Shown here in pieces: positions 26,155-36,190 of a stretch of DNA of 64,000 nucleotides; position 1 is the first letter of the stretch; every line of letters begins with the position of its first letter. The DNA is from Ancylomarina sp. DW003. Its GTDB lineage: Bacteria > Bacteroidota > Bacteroidia > Bacteroidales > Marinifilaceae. A model generated the notes under the pieces. That model was not told the DNA's origin, made no database searches, and worked only from the letters and a program-made list of their open reading frames with translations. Position numbers and translations under genes: made by a program. The DNA lies in assembly GCF_029029505.1 (NCBI RefSeq), contig NZ_JAKJSD010000006.1:186001-250000 (forward strand), given 5' to 3'.

Positions 26155-27138
26155 TTATTCACTCACTAGAAGGTTACACCCTCTGATATCGGAGTTATCA
26201 AATCGACCAAGGATTTCGAACTTGCCATCAGGATAAATTTTCCCCAAATCTTGAGTCTCAATAAAGGAGCAAGAATTAAGATTAGCCAAATCGATCACAT
26301 TAACGCCTCCACTTCTTCCAGCTTTTTCATACGAAAATGGGTCATAGGCATCACGAATCATAATTTTCATCCAGGCTGGTGTTTCAAATAGGCTATCTCC
26401 TTTGCTGTAGCCTTGCGATAAGAGTTCTGTCATGCCATATTCCGAATGGATCTTTTTAACTCCCAGACGAGAGGTAAAAACAGCATGTAACTCTTCACGT
26501 GTCATTTCCTTGCGGCGACCTTTCATCCCACCTGTCTCCATCACAATAACATCGCCTAAATCGAGTTGATGATTTTCTGCTAATTCGAGTAATGCAAAAC
26601 TAACACCCAACAATAAAACCTTTTGATTTTGGGCTTTTAATTCTTCAAGATGAACTATCAATTCTTCATGATTATTCAGGTAAAATCCTGATTTAGGATG
26701 ATTGCTATCTTTAATCAATTTCTCCATCATGTAAATTAATGAAGAGCCTTCACGCTCAAGATAAGATGGTAACAGGGCTAGAATGCAATAATCTTTTACA
26801 GAGCCATAAAAAGCTTCAAATCCTTTTGTGAAACTATCCTCATAAATACCTAAATCTGGCACATAATGACGTGAAGTTAAATTCCCCGTTGTTCCACTAC
26901 TGGTAAAAATAGCTTTAGCCTCATCAGTTGTTGAAACAACCTTATGTGATTTAAAAAACTCTATCGGTAGAAAGGGTATTTCTTCAAGACAGCCTACAGT
27001 GTTTACATCAATATTCAGCAGTTCAATATATCGGGCGTAAACCGGATTATTTGATGCTTGAAACCGAAATACCTTAAGTGCTATGGAGATAAATTCTTCA
27101 TCTATTTTAATCTCAAATATATTATCCTTACAAATCAT
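26155..27138 (-). CDS. LuxE-like acyl-protein synthetase family protein
   Basis: 327 residues. The adenylation motif FTSSGTTGNLTSRHYV (near 80) and the downstream SEYGMTELLSQGY (near 233) match the LuxE/acyl-CoA ligase superfamily; IPFLPIEFFKSHKV is a LuxE-type N-terminal motif. In Photobacterium, LuxE activates a fatty acid for reduction by LuxC. No LuxC, acyl carrier protein or other partner is near, so the substrate is unknown. The gene ends convergent with the SusCD operon and starts 51 bp after the large surface-protein gene on the same strand. Confidence 0.85.
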   Translation of the reverse strand: MICKDNIFEIKIDEEFISIALKVFRFQASNNPVYARYIELLNIDVNTVGCLEEIPFLPIEFFKSHKVVSTTDEAKAIFTSSGTTGNLTSRHYVPDLGIYEDSFTKGFEAFYGSVKDYCILALLPSYLEREGSSLIYMMEKLIKDSNHPKSGFYLNNHEELIVHLEELKAQNQKVLLLGVSFALLELAENHQLDLGDVIVMETGGMKGRRKEMTREELHAVFTSRLGVKKIHSEYGMTELLSQGYSKGDSLFETPAWMKIMIRDAYDPFSYEKAGRSGGVNVIDLANLNSCSFIETQDLGKIYPDGKFEILGRFDNSDIRGCNLLVSE

Positions 27139-27189
27139 TTGTTTCGCTCTACTTAAATTACTTTTAACCAGACAAAGTTAGCGGAAATT

Positions 27190-30100
27190 CTAATCGAAAT
27201 AAAGTCGTGGTGATGGTTTAGGATGAATCGTCATACTTATTTCTGAACTATCCACTGAACAATCATTACTATCAGTAATTTTTACTTTGACGCTATCCCC
27301 ATCAATAAGATTTGATATTGTAAATGTATTTCCCGAAACGCCAGCTGTTATTTCAACATTGTTCACAAAGAATTTGTATTGATAACCAGCACTCCCTCCC
27401 GAAGCATTTGCTGTAAAAATAGTATCTTCAGAATCACAAACTTCATTTCCTGCAGGTCCACTTATTGAAACAGATAAATTTGTACTAACTGAAATTTGTA
27501 CAATCTTAGAAAGAATGTTTCCATGAATATCTTCAGCAGTCCAGGTTACATCCGTAGTTCCTATAGGAAAGCTTTTACCATTCAAGCTTGTTCCTCCTCC
27601 ATCATAATCGTGCGAAAAGGATTGAATCCCACAATTATCAGTCACTGTAAGGTCAAAACTTGTTCCACTAACCAAATATTCACATCCTGAATTATTAGGA
27701 TTAAGATTACGGTCAGCAGTATTATTAAATACAGGGTCCTGACCATCACTTACAGTTACGGTAAAACTTGATTGTATAGGTCCATTCCCGGATGCATCAG
27801 TATACTCGTAAGTCACAGTAGTGTTTCCCACAGGGAAGTTCGAACCACTTGATAATCCTACAATTAAAGTTCCGTTTTGATCCCCGTCACAATTATCCGT
27901 GAATATTGGGCCTGTATAATTTACTACAGCTCCACATATTCCAGCTTCGGCAGTAATTGTGGTATCAGCTTGACTTGTTTTAATTGTAGGGTTGCTATTA
28001 TCTAAAATGGTGATATCAGTTGTACAAGTTGTACTCGATAGATCCTCGTCAGTTACTGTTAAGATTACCGTTACGATTCCTTTATCCGAGCAATCGAAAG
28101 TATTGGGAGAAACAGATAAACTCACTGTTCCACCATCGCTGTCATCATTTGATCCATTGTCTATTTCGGCAGGTGTTAATGTATAGGATCCTGAAGCATC
28201 CAAGTAAATGCTTACGCCACTTTTACAAATGGCTACAGGTGGGTCATTATCTACAGTTACATTAATTGAAACAGTTGCTGTATTTGATTCAGCACCTGAA
28301 TTGTCTTTTATAGTGTAAGTAAAACTATCAGCACCTGTAAAATTATTATTTGGTGTATAGGTTACTTCACCGGTAACAAAATTTTGCGAGAGACTTCCAT
28401 TTGCCGGACCGGATTTAATCAGAACACTTGCCTTATCTATGGTTTGATTGCCATCAATGTCGGTATCGTTTGCCAGAACATCAATCGTAACGGCTGTATC
28501 TTCATTTGTTGAAGTATTATCATTATTTGCAACTGGCGCAGCATCATTATTAAAAATTACGTTTATGCTTGCACTTGCCTGTACTGCATCTCCATTTCCA
28601 TCCGTTAGTTTATAGGTGAATCCATCCGACCCAAAATATTCTGAATTTGGGGTATAGGTAAATGTACCATCAGCATTAAGCGTAAGGCTACCGTTACTCA
28701 CATCGCTAACCAAAGAGTAGGTAATTGGCAGATCAAATAAATTCTGGTCATTGCTACTCACATCATCACTAAGAGCTGTGTCTTCAGGAGTTGAATAAGT
28801 ATCATTATTAGCAATTGGTAAATCATTCATTGGATTTACTGTGATCGAAACAGTTGCTGTAGATTGATCTCCATCAACATCTTCAATTGTATATTGAAAT
28901 GAGTCGTTACCATTATAATTGGCATTTGGTGTGTAAGTAAAACTGCCATCATTGTTAATTACCAGATTCCCATCTGTTGGATTAGTATTGTTGATCACCA
29001 ATACAGGAGGATCTCCAAGTCCAAGATCATTGGTCATTACATTGTTTGTTAAAACATCATCTTCATCAACTGTAAAGTTGTCATTACGAGCATCTGGCGT
29101 GTCATCATCATCAATGATGGTTCCTGTAGCTTGTCCGAGACCTATGTCAACTTGGCTTGGAGGATTTCCAATTTCTACAGTAAAAGATTCATTTTCTTCT
29201 TCCTCGGTGTCTTGGGTTGTTGAGATACCGAGTGTCATGCTTGATTGATTTGCAGGCAAGGTAATTGATGTCCAGCCACTACCAGTAAAATCGGAAGAAG
29301 CATTGGCTGTCCCATTTACGGTTCTGTAATCGAAAGTAATATCCGAACTTTTTACAGGGCTTACCGTTATCGTAAAATTTATGGTGTTTCCTTCAGTTGC
29401 TGATGCATTTGAAATTGATAGTGTAGGATTTCCTTCATTGTCTAAAATTGTTCCATTTGCTGAGGTATTTCCAAGTACAGCATTACTAACAGATGAAAAA
29501 TTAACAACAAAGGCTTCGGTTTGCTCATTTGCATTATCATCATTGGTAATAAAGGCCGGAAAGTTGACAGATGTACTTCCTGCTGGTATCGTAATTGTCC
29601 CACTGGAGAAAGAACTATAGTTTACAAAATCATTTTGTTTTGCATTGCTGGGACCATTACTTAGTACAATTTGATAATCGAAAGTAATATCAACATCAGC
29701 AATATGATTGATTACTGCTTGAAACACAATATTAGTTCCTTCAATTTCACTGACATCGCTTACAGTAATTGTTGGACTTGATTCATTATCGATTATAGAT
29801 ATGCTGGCATTGATATTTCCAGCAGTAGCATTATTAAGATTACTTAATTGGAAACTGAAGTTTTCATTTGATCCTGGTTCATATATGTTGTCATCAATTA
29901 TCGAGATACTGACGGTTTTATCTTTTTCTCCCGGAGCAAAACTGATGCTTCCACTGTAGATTGCTGAAGTGTAATCTTCGGGGTGGGTGGCTGTATTGTC
30001 AGTTAAGGTGTAATTTGTGCTTACAGTTTTACCACTTTCGGTATTTAAGCTAACAGGTAAGTTTACTGTTCCTGCATCTTCATCAAAACTTTGATCATTA

Positions 30101-32178
30101 ACAGTGATTGTTGGAAGTGGGTCGTTATCATCCTGAATGGTAACCGTTCCTGATAGAATACTTTCTACAGCTTCCTCTACATTGCTAATTGTGAAGGTAA
30201 AATCTTCATCATTTTCATTCAAAATATCATTAGTTATAGGAACCAATATATCCACGTAGCTATCTCCAGATGATATTGTTGCCGATCCGCTTTTTGGCGT
30301 GTAGTCTTTTCCACTAGCTGCAGAACCTGCAGTTGTTTGATAATCAAATGTAACATCAACATTATCAGAAGCCAACCAAGGATGTGAGAGTTCTATTCGC
30401 AAAGCGGCATTTAAATCTGTTCCTTCCGTAACGGTAACATTTGTTGATGTGACTGATAAGCATGGGAGAATTCTAATCTCATTTGAAGGGAAAGATTCCG
30501 TAGATGAAGCACCGCAGGGAGACAAACCAGTTACTTTATATCTGCCTGGCTCAGAAGGTTCGTAAGTAGCATCATCATTAGCAGAAACAAGAACACCATC
30601 TTTGTACCAGTTGTAGTTTGTAAAACCAGATGCTGTTAAAACAACATTATCACCACACAAGCCTTGTTCTGCAATTTCAGGATTTTGATCAATTTGAGGT
30701 ATATCTCCAAAACCTGAGAAAAAACCACCACCACCTACATTATTACTTTCAACAGCAAGCATTGCATTTAATGCTCCCGTAGAAGATATGTCAAAAATCC
30801 AATTGGAGCCTTTCTCATATATATCCTTAATAAGCTCAGATCTAGGAATATTGTAGGTTTCCCAATAGGGATTCCCCGGAACTGATTTTCTGTAAGTCGA
30901 TGCATTTTGAAGATTTACTCCATTTAGTTTAATTTGTGAGCCTTCTTGGGTAACTAGCTTTAAAATAGGATTTACACCTAAGCTGGAAAGTTTGTTTGCA
31001 AAAGCTACGGTTACCTCTTTATCCGCAGTACATTTTAACGGAGGAATAAAACACAAACCAGCGGTTTGTTTTTTATTGGCACCGGAAAGGGTTTGATAGA
31101 CAAAAACTTTTTTATCACCATGAATATATATATTCCCATCAGTAGTATTACTAAAATCATTGATACTGGTAAAGAAATAATCTCCAGCATTTACTAACGT
31201 TTTTGTTTTAGTATTGTTCTTATAGGTTACTACAGTATTTGCTTCCGTTGCAACAACCAAAGCTCTTTCGTTGTGTTGAGCTCCTCCACTTCTTCCTTCT
31301 CCCTTAATTAAAATGTATTCATCACCAACAACATCTGTTGGGACCAATTGATCAAATCCAACATCACGTCCGGGATTAGAGTTTCCATAACCTGAAGCAC
31401 ACCATGAACCAGAACTTACTGCAATAGGTTTATTGGAAGTTATGTGAGTTCCGTTTACCACATTCAGATCTTTAGTTGAGCCTTGTTGTGATTTAATCTG
31501 ATTCACACTAACGCCAACAACTACCGATTGTCCTTTGTTTAAGCTTATTGTAAAGGTATGTGACGTTTGTCCTGAAAAAAGAATATTAGAATTATCAAAC
31601 GTAACATTGGTATTGTTTTCAGTCGCCATCACACCTATAAAATGTCCGTTTTGACTATCATACCCGCCTACAGAGGAGTACATATGACCACTATAAAAAT
31701 TAGTTCCAAATGCAGTTGTACCTTTCGAGGTAAGTAAATCTCCTTGTGCGCCAGATTTTTGTTGGATATTGACAAAGAATTTTTTTGAACCTGAGACAAT
31801 TAGCCCTTCAATATCCAAAACATTATTCAATTGTGTTGTGCCAACTACCCCCTGTGAACCTAAGCCAGTTGCAGGTGTATTGTTTGAACTTGATGTATAA
31901 GCAGAATAATTTAAACTAATTTTTTGAGGGCTCGAACTTGATAAACTTACAGTTCTCGTAAAGGTGCCATCATTGTTTCTTATCGTTACATTAAAAGCTG
32001 TTGATTCCGTAGTTGTCAACACCATTTGGTGATCCTGTACATTCGAAGATGAACTAGTAAACGAACACATGGGTGGAATATAGTGTAAGCTGTCAACTTG
32101 GGCATGCGTTTTTTCTATTACAAATAGTAAAAAAAAGATGCTTATTGTTAAAACATATAGGTGTAGATTTCTTTTCAT
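27190..32178 (-). CDS. Giant secreted protein: IgGFc-binding-like domain, Calx-beta, cadherin-like and HYR repeats
   Basis: 1662 residues with a signal peptide (about 26 residues, ending THAQ). Domains in order: an IgGFc-binding-protein N-terminal-like beta domain (about 90-490); an Ig-like domain (CGDNVVLTASGFTNYNWYKD, about 505-575); four Calx-beta repeats (about 575-1030, each with a T-EG start and DN/DD linker, e.g. ATEGNTINFTITV); three cadherin-like/tandem-95 repeats (about 1035-1330, FTYTPNANYNGNDSFQYTI); then HYR and Ig-like modules. Acidic Asp/Asn-rich linkers suggest calcium binding. It looks like an adhesin. The protein ends in PKPSPRLYFD with no recognisable type IX sorting domain, which most such proteins carry. 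Confidence 0.85.
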   Translation of the reverse strand: MKRNLHLYVLTISIFFLLFVIEKTHAQVDSLHYIPPMCSFTSSSSNVQDHQMVLTTTESTAFNVTIRNNDGTFTRTVSLSSSSPQKISLNYSAYTSSSNNTPATGLGSQGVVGTTQLNNVLDIEGLIVSGSKKFFVNIQQKSGAQGDLLTSKGTTAFGTNFYSGHMYSSVGGYDSQNGHFIGVMATENNTNVTFDNSNILFSGQTSHTFTISLNKGQSVVVGVSVNQIKSQQGSTKDLNVVNGTHITSNKPIAVSSGSWCASGYGNSNPGRDVGFDQLVPTDVVGDEYILIKGEGRSGGAQHNERALVVATEANTVVTYKNNTKTKTLVNAGDYFFTSINDFSNTTDGNIYIHGDKKVFVYQTLSGANKKQTAGLCFIPPLKCTADKEVTVAFANKLSSLGVNPILKLVTQEGSQIKLNGVNLQNASTYRKSVPGNPYWETYNIPRSELIKDIYEKGSNWIFDISSTGALNAMLAVESNNVGGGGFFSGFGDIPQIDQNPEIAEQGLCGDNVVLTASGFTNYNWYKDGVLVSANDDATYEPSEPGRYKVTGLSPCGASSTESFPSNEIRILPCLSVTSTNVTVTEGTDLNAALRIELSHPWLASDNVDVTFDYQTTAGSAASGKDYTPKSGSATISSGDSYVDILVPITNDILNENDEDFTFTISNVEEAVESILSGTVTIQDDNDPLPTITVNDQSFDEDAGTVNLPVSLNTESGKTVSTNYTLTDNTATHPEDYTSAIYSGSISFAPGEKDKTVSISIIDDNIYEPGSNENFSFQLSNLNNATAGNINASISIIDNESSPTITVSDVSEIEGTNIVFQAVINHIADVDITFDYQIVLSNGPSNAKQNDFVNYSSFSSGTITIPAGSTSVNFPAFITNDDNANEQTEAFVVNFSSVSNAVLGNTSANGTILDNEGNPTLSISNASATEGNTINFTITVSPVKSSDITFDYRTVNGTANASSDFTGSGWTSITLPANQSSMTLGISTTQDTEEEENESFTVEIGNPPSQVDIGLGQATGTIIDDDDTPDARNDNFTVDEDDVLTNNVMTNDLGLGDPPVLVINNTNPTDGNLVINNDGSFTYTPNANYNGNDSFQYTIEDVDGDQSTATVSITVNPMNDLPIANNDTYSTPEDTALSDDVSSNDQNLFDLPITYSLVSDVSNGSLTLNADGTFTYTPNSEYFGSDGFTYKLTDGNGDAVQASASINVIFNNDAAPVANNDNTSTNEDTAVTIDVLANDTDIDGNQTIDKASVLIKSGPANGSLSQNFVTGEVTYTPNNNFTGADSFTYTIKDNSGAESNTATVSINVTVDNDPPVAICKSGVSIYLDASGSYTLTPAEIDNGSNDDSDGGTVSLSVSPNTFDCSDKGIVTVILTVTDEDLSSTTCTTDITILDNSNPTIKTSQADTTITAEAGICGAVVNYTGPIFTDNCDGDQNGTLIVGLSSGSNFPVGNTTVTYEYTDASGNGPIQSSFTVTVSDGQDPVFNNTADRNLNPNNSGCEYLVSGTSFDLTVTDNCGIQSFSHDYDGGGTSLNGKSFPIGTTDVTWTAEDIHGNILSKIVQISVSTNLSVSISGPAGNEVCDSEDTIFTANASGGSAGYQYKFFVNNVEITAGVSGNTFTISNLIDGDSVKVKITDSNDCSVDSSEISMTIHPKPSPRLYFD

Positions 32179-32252
32179 ACTTTATATTATATGTTGGACA
32201 CTACAAATTACGAAAATATACTTAAAATATTTAACATCTATTAACGTTAATC

Positions 32253-32280
32253 AAAAAAAGCAGTCCACTTGGACTGCTTT
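32253..32280 (-). terminator. Terminator after pgk
   Basis: AAAGCAGTCC pairs perfectly with GGACTGCTTT around a 4-nt loop; the minus strand then reads into TTTTTTT. It lies 26 bp after the pgk stop and also in front of the surface-protein gene start. Confidence 0.9.
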
Positions 32281-32305
32281 CTGTACCTATAAAAATTTTA
32301 ATGGA

Positions 32306-33493
32306 TTATCCTCTAATAGCTTTTACACCTGGTAATTCTTTACCTTCAATGTATTCTAGAAGTGCACCACCACCTGTTGATACATAACTGACTTTATCAG
32401 CAAGCTTATATTTATTAATTGCTGCAACAGAATCACCTCCTCCAATTAATGAGAAAGCACCTTTTTCAGTTGCTGTTACAATAGCATCAGCAATAGCTTT
32501 AGTTCCTTTAGCGAAAGTGTCCATTTCGAATACACCCACAGGGCCATTCCAAAGAATAGTTTTTGATTCAGCAATAACTTTGAAGAAATTATTAGCCGAT
32601 TCATCAGCAATATCTAATCCCATCCATCCTTCAGGAATCTCATGTACAGCACAAACTTTAGTATTTGCATCATTTGAGAAATCATCAGCAACCAAAGCAT
32701 CAGTAGCTAAGTGAAGCTTTACATTATTCTCTTCTGCTTTTGCCAGAATTTCTCTTGCAACTTCAAGTTTATCATCTTCACACAAAGAATTACCAATATT
32801 ACCACCCATTGCTTTCACAAAAGTGTAAGTCATACCACCACCAATAATCAAGTGATCAACCTGTGACATTAAAGTCTGAATGATTTCAATTTTTGATGAA
32901 ACTTTGGCTCCCCCCATAATTGCAGTTAATGGACGCTTAGTATCTTTCAATACCTTATCAACACTTGATAGTTCACCTTCCATTACATATCCGAAAAGTT
33001 TGGCTTCAGGGAAAAATTTAGCAATAACAGCAGTAGAAGCGTGAGCACGGTGAGCAGTTCCAAAAGCATCATTAATCCAAAGGTCAGCCAAATCAGCTAA
33101 TTTCTTAGCGAATGCCTCATCACCTTTTTTCTCCTCATCGTAATAACGAAGGTTTTCAAGTAAAAGAACTTCACCTGGCTTCAATTCTGCAGCCATTGTT
33201 CTAGCACTTTCACCAATACAATCATCAGCAAACTTAACTTCAACACCAATCGATTTTGACAAGTGAGCAACAATATGCTTTAATGAAAACTTTTCATCTT
33301 TTCCCTTTGGACGACCTAGGTGAGACATTAAAATTGCTGAACCATTACCCTCTAATACTTTCTTGATAGTAGGCAATGCAGCACGGATACGAGTATCATC
33401 AGTAATTTCGAATTGCTCGTTTAAAGGCACATTAAAGTCTACACGAATAATAGCCTTCTTATCTGAAAAATTGTATGAATCAATAGCTTGCAT
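32306..33493 (-). CDS. pgk: Phosphoglycerate kinase
   Basis: 395 residues, normal length. N-terminal substrate motif [10 protein letters not shown] (near 18-27), then [19 protein letters not shown], the basic-patch helix and the nucleotide motif [12 protein letters not shown] near 355. It catalyses the ATP-forming step of glycolysis. ATG at 33493 gives the usual MQAIDSYNF start; the in-frame extension to 33529 is not family-like and would overlap the promoter. A clear promoter and terminator make it monocistronic. Confidence 0.97.
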   Translation of the reverse strand: MQAIDSYNFSDKKAIIRVDFNVPLNEQFEITDDTRIRAALPTIKKVLEGNGSAILMSHLGRPKGKDEKFSLKHIVAHLSKSIGVEVKFADDCIGESARTMAAELKPGEVLLLENLRYYDEEKKGDEAFAKKLADLADLWINDAFGTAHRAHASTAVIAKFFPEAKLFGYVMEGELSSVDKVLKDTKRPLTAIMGGAKVSSKIEIIQTLMSQVDHLIIGGGMTYTFVKAMGGNIGNSLCEDDKLEVAREILAKAEENNVKLHLATDALVADDFSNDANTKVCAVHEIPEGWMGLDIADESANNFFKVIAESKTILWNGPVGVFEMDTFAKGTKAIADAIVTATEKGAFSLIGGGDSVAAINKYKLADKVSYVSTGGGALLEYIEGKELPGVKAIRG

Positions 33494-33526
33494 GATATAA
33501 TTATATTTAGTTTTTTTTCTGCCAAA

Positions 33527-33557
33527 CAAAGTTACACTATTATCTTTTCTACAACAA
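33527..33557 (-). promoter_or_regulatory. Promoter of pgk
   Basis: On the minus strand TTTG (33557-33554), a 19-bp spacer and TAACTTTG (33534-33527) match the Bacteroidota sigma consensus exactly. The ATG lies about 34 bp downstream of the -7 box. Confidence 0.7.
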
Positions 33558-33673
33558 AGATTGCCAAATATATAAACTCAAAAAACTATAAATAAGATAG
33601 ATAGAGCGGGATTATGTCTCATCCTGTAACGATTGCATAAAGATCTCAATTTTAGAATTTTAGTTCTAAAACG

Positions 33674-34798
33674 TCATTTTTTCAATTGAAAATTCAGCTT
33701 GCTATATTTTTTGCCATTAACCTGAATTTCTATTTCATGAAGCCCTTCATAGTATTTTCTAGTAGAAATGGCTTTAAATGAAAGTTTCTTCTTAAAATTG
33801 AATTTTTCTTTAGCTGGCAACTTCTTTTTTGACAGTTTAAATACCTTAGGAGCTGTCTTGCCATTAGCTTTCATATAATGGACAATAAAATCAACCATCA
33901 GGTTTTGTTCTTCACCCGCCTTTGAGATCAGCTCAAATGAAAATTCAATTTCATCACCCATTTTGCATACCTCTTTATTCACTTTCAAATTTTCAAGTGA
34001 AATTTTCACATCAACAGGATAGCCTAATAATTCAAGAGCTTCAGGTATACCTTGCTTTAAAAGGGTACGCGATGCATGAGAAATAATCCACTGTGTCCCT
34101 TTATTTTCAATCTCCTTCCATCGCTTAAGTATTTTAATAACCAATTGAGGGTGATCTTTTGCAATATCATTCAAATTATTGGCAACCGATCTTCGAACAT
34201 ACAATTCAGGATCTGTTTTTAATCCTTCGAGTAATTTTATAACTGGCTTGGGATCATTTATAAACTCTCTTAAGACTGATGACCATGGCAAACGTGATCG
34301 TGTTCCTTCTGAAACTAATCTTCTAACATGTACATTTTCATCAACCGACCATTGATAAAGGTATTCAAATGTTCTATCAGGATATTTACGGATAAATGGA
34401 CGAATAGCATCTTCAGAAGTAAAACGCTTGGTTATTTCAATTAGAGCTTTCATAGAAATTTCAAAATCATGCTCTTCTAATCCGAACGTAGAAACATATT
34501 TTCCAATTGGCATAAAATAGAAACCTTCAAATCCTGTCATTTCACTGGTTTCAACAACCTTATCGAAAGTTGATAGAAGTAATTCTATTGCTTCATTATA
34601 ATTCTCAGGAAGATATATCTTGAGCTTATCACATATGAGCTGAGATCGTTCGGACAAACTCAAAGGTTCCAATTTGCTAATAATATCATTAGAAAAAGAT
34701 TTATCTTCAAATTGAGACCAAACAGCTTTGATTCTAGCTCCCATTCTTTCAACTAAATCAGCATTAAAAACATCCTTAAATAAAAAGCCCTCTTCCAT
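33674..34798 (-). CDS. DNA alkylation repair protein (AlkD-like HEAT repeats)
   Basis: 374 residues. Residues about 1-265 form a superhelix of HEAT-like repeats with the AlkC/AlkD signatures (PFIRKYPDRTFEYLYQWSVD, VRRLVSEGTRSRLPW, YVRRSVANNLNDIAKDHPQL), which in AlkD flip-free excise cationic alkylbases from DNA. The last 105 residues (from about 270) are a separate Lys-rich beta domain, not part of E. coli/Bacillus AlkD. Located 12 bp after the Fic gene on the same strand, so an operon is likely. Catalytic aspartate identity cannot be verified by eye. Confidence 0.85.
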   Translation of the reverse strand: MEEGFLFKDVFNADLVERMGARIKAVWSQFEDKSFSNDIISKLEPLSLSERSQLICDKLKIYLPENYNEAIELLLSTFDKVVETSEMTGFEGFYFMPIGKYVSTFGLEEHDFEISMKALIEITKRFTSEDAIRPFIRKYPDRTFEYLYQWSVDENVHVRRLVSEGTRSRLPWSSVLREFINDPKPVIKLLEGLKTDPELYVRRSVANNLNDIAKDHPQLVIKILKRWKEIENKGTQWIISHASRTLLKQGIPEALELLGYPVDVKISLENLKVNKEVCKMGDEIEFSFELISKAGEEQNLMVDFIVHYMKANGKTAPKVFKLSKKKLPAKEKFNFKKKLSFKAISTRKYYEGLHEIEIQVNGKKYSKLNFQLKK

Positions 34799-34810
34799 AA
34801 TTTATATATT

Positions 34811-35971
34811 TTACATTTCGAATATTGCCAAATACTCCCACAAATAGAAAATTCTATTTCTTCTGGCTCCTGCCATTTCCTTAATAAAACCAACTTCGTC
34901 CAATTCTTTCACCAGTTGATTTGCTGATTGAAAACTCAACTGCATCTCTTCCTTTATTTCATTAACTGAAAGATAAGGTCTTGAATAAAATATTTGCAAT
35001 AATTGCTTTGCTGAAGGGTGTCTCTTTTTTCCTAATTTTGTCTCAATTCTTTCCTGATAAGTATTTTTGAGTTTCTGCAGCTCGTCCAATTTTTCTATGC
35101 AAAATGTAGCTGTTTCATTCATTCCTGTGATAAAAAATCGAATCCATTGTTCAACATCATTTCTCGATCGAATCAAATTCAGACGATGATAATACTCCAA
35201 TCGATTCTTTTCGAAAAAAGCAGAAAGGCAAAAAATTGGCTTCGACAAAAAATTCAAACTAATTAACTCCAATAGAATAAGAGTACGAGCCGTTCGCCCA
35301 TTTCCATCCAGGAAAGGAAGTATGGTCTCGAACTGACAAAGTGAAATCGCCATCTTAATAAGATAAGGCAGCTCGAGATCCTCATTACGCCAAAACCACT
35401 TAGCATCATTAATCAATATTTTCAAGTCATGCTTGCTGGGCGGCGTGTATTTTGAACCAGATGATTTTTGCTGCTTATTGTCTTTTGCATTATACTTCAT
35501 TCGTAGCTTCCCTGCTGTCTCTTCTTCTTTGGGTAAATCAGCATATAGCATACGATGTGTTTCCTTTACCATATGCAAGGTTAGTGGGAATTTTTCAAGC
35601 TCTTTAACTGCCCAATCAATAGAATTTATATAATTTGTCACTTGCTTATGAGCAATAAGGCTTCTATAACCTTTAGATGCAGAAGGTAAAAAAGCCTGAG
35701 TCATATTTGAACGAATACCTTCCATCATATTCGAAGCAGTAACTTCAATAGCTGTAAACATAGGAAGATGCAGATCGATATCCTTAAAATATTTACAATA
35801 AGCATTCAACTCACCAAGGCGGTGCATACAGGACTCAAGCATGATATTTATTTGCTTATCCTGCCATTCAAAGGAACGATTAATTAGAAAAGATGATGTA
35901 CTCTTGTATCCTTCTCTATGACTTTGATTAACAAAATTCCCTTTATCTCTCATATTAAACTTATCGTTCAT
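34811..35971 (-). CDS. Fic family protein with substituted catalytic histidine
   Basis: 386 residues. Fic/DOC N-terminal domain (about 45-190) containing an inhibitory-helix motif SNMMEG (residues 80-85, [S/T]xxxE[G/N]), Fic core (about 120-290) and a C-terminal winged helix (about 320-386, LSVNEIKEEMQLSFQSANQL). The Fic motif, canonically HPFxDGNGRxxR, reads LPFLDGNGRTAR: residue 218 is Leu (codon CTT at 35320-35318), one base from a His codon. His is the general base for AMPylation, so activity is likely lost or altered, while the phosphate-binding DGNGR loop is kept. Most Fic proteins AMPylate target proteins. It precedes an AlkD-like gene by 12 bp. Confidence 0.88.
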   Translation of the reverse strand: MNDKFNMRDKGNFVNQSHREGYKSTSSFLINRSFEWQDKQINIMLESCMHRLGELNAYCKYFKDIDLHLPMFTAIEVTASNMMEGIRSNMTQAFLPSASKGYRSLIAHKQVTNYINSIDWAVKELEKFPLTLHMVKETHRMLYADLPKEEETAGKLRMKYNAKDNKQQKSSGSKYTPPSKHDLKILINDAKWFWRNEDLELPYLIKMAISLCQFETILPFLDGNGRTARTLILLELISLNFLSKPIFCLSAFFEKNRLEYYHRLNLIRSRNDVEQWIRFFITGMNETATFCIEKLDELQKLKNTYQERIETKLGKKRHPSAKQLLQIFYSRPYLSVNEIKEEMQLSFQSANQLVKELDEVGFIKEMAGARRNRIFYLWEYLAIFEM

Positions 35972-36190
35972 AAAATTGAATAAAAACTCCTTATTGAGGT
36001 AAAAATACTAATAATTTAATAAGATGAAAAGGTCCGATTTAATACAAATTTATTTCTTTAAAATTATGATCTACTGTAAGTATCATAAAATCAAGTCTTC
36101 CACAAAGTCAGGATTTAGTTTAACTCCTAAACATTCTTTCGAAAATTAGATTAAGTCTATATTGGCGGCGAATTTTAAAACTTCAATTCT

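Noticed and set aside
27180-27200. Frameshift that would hide a type IX sorting domain of the giant surface protein
   Set aside because: None of the other minus-strand frames between the stop and the next gene continues a domain; the spacer is only 51 bp.
27992-29620. Plus-strand frames opposite the giant surface-protein gene
   Set aside because: Typical shadows of a Ser/Thr-rich repetitive coding sequence; no signal peptide or domain.
33674-35971. Fic and HEAT genes as a toxin-antitoxin pair
   Set aside because: The Fic protein carries its own inhibitory motif and the HEAT protein has the layout of a repair protein, so no antitoxin evidence exists. The adjacency is kept as a separate finding.
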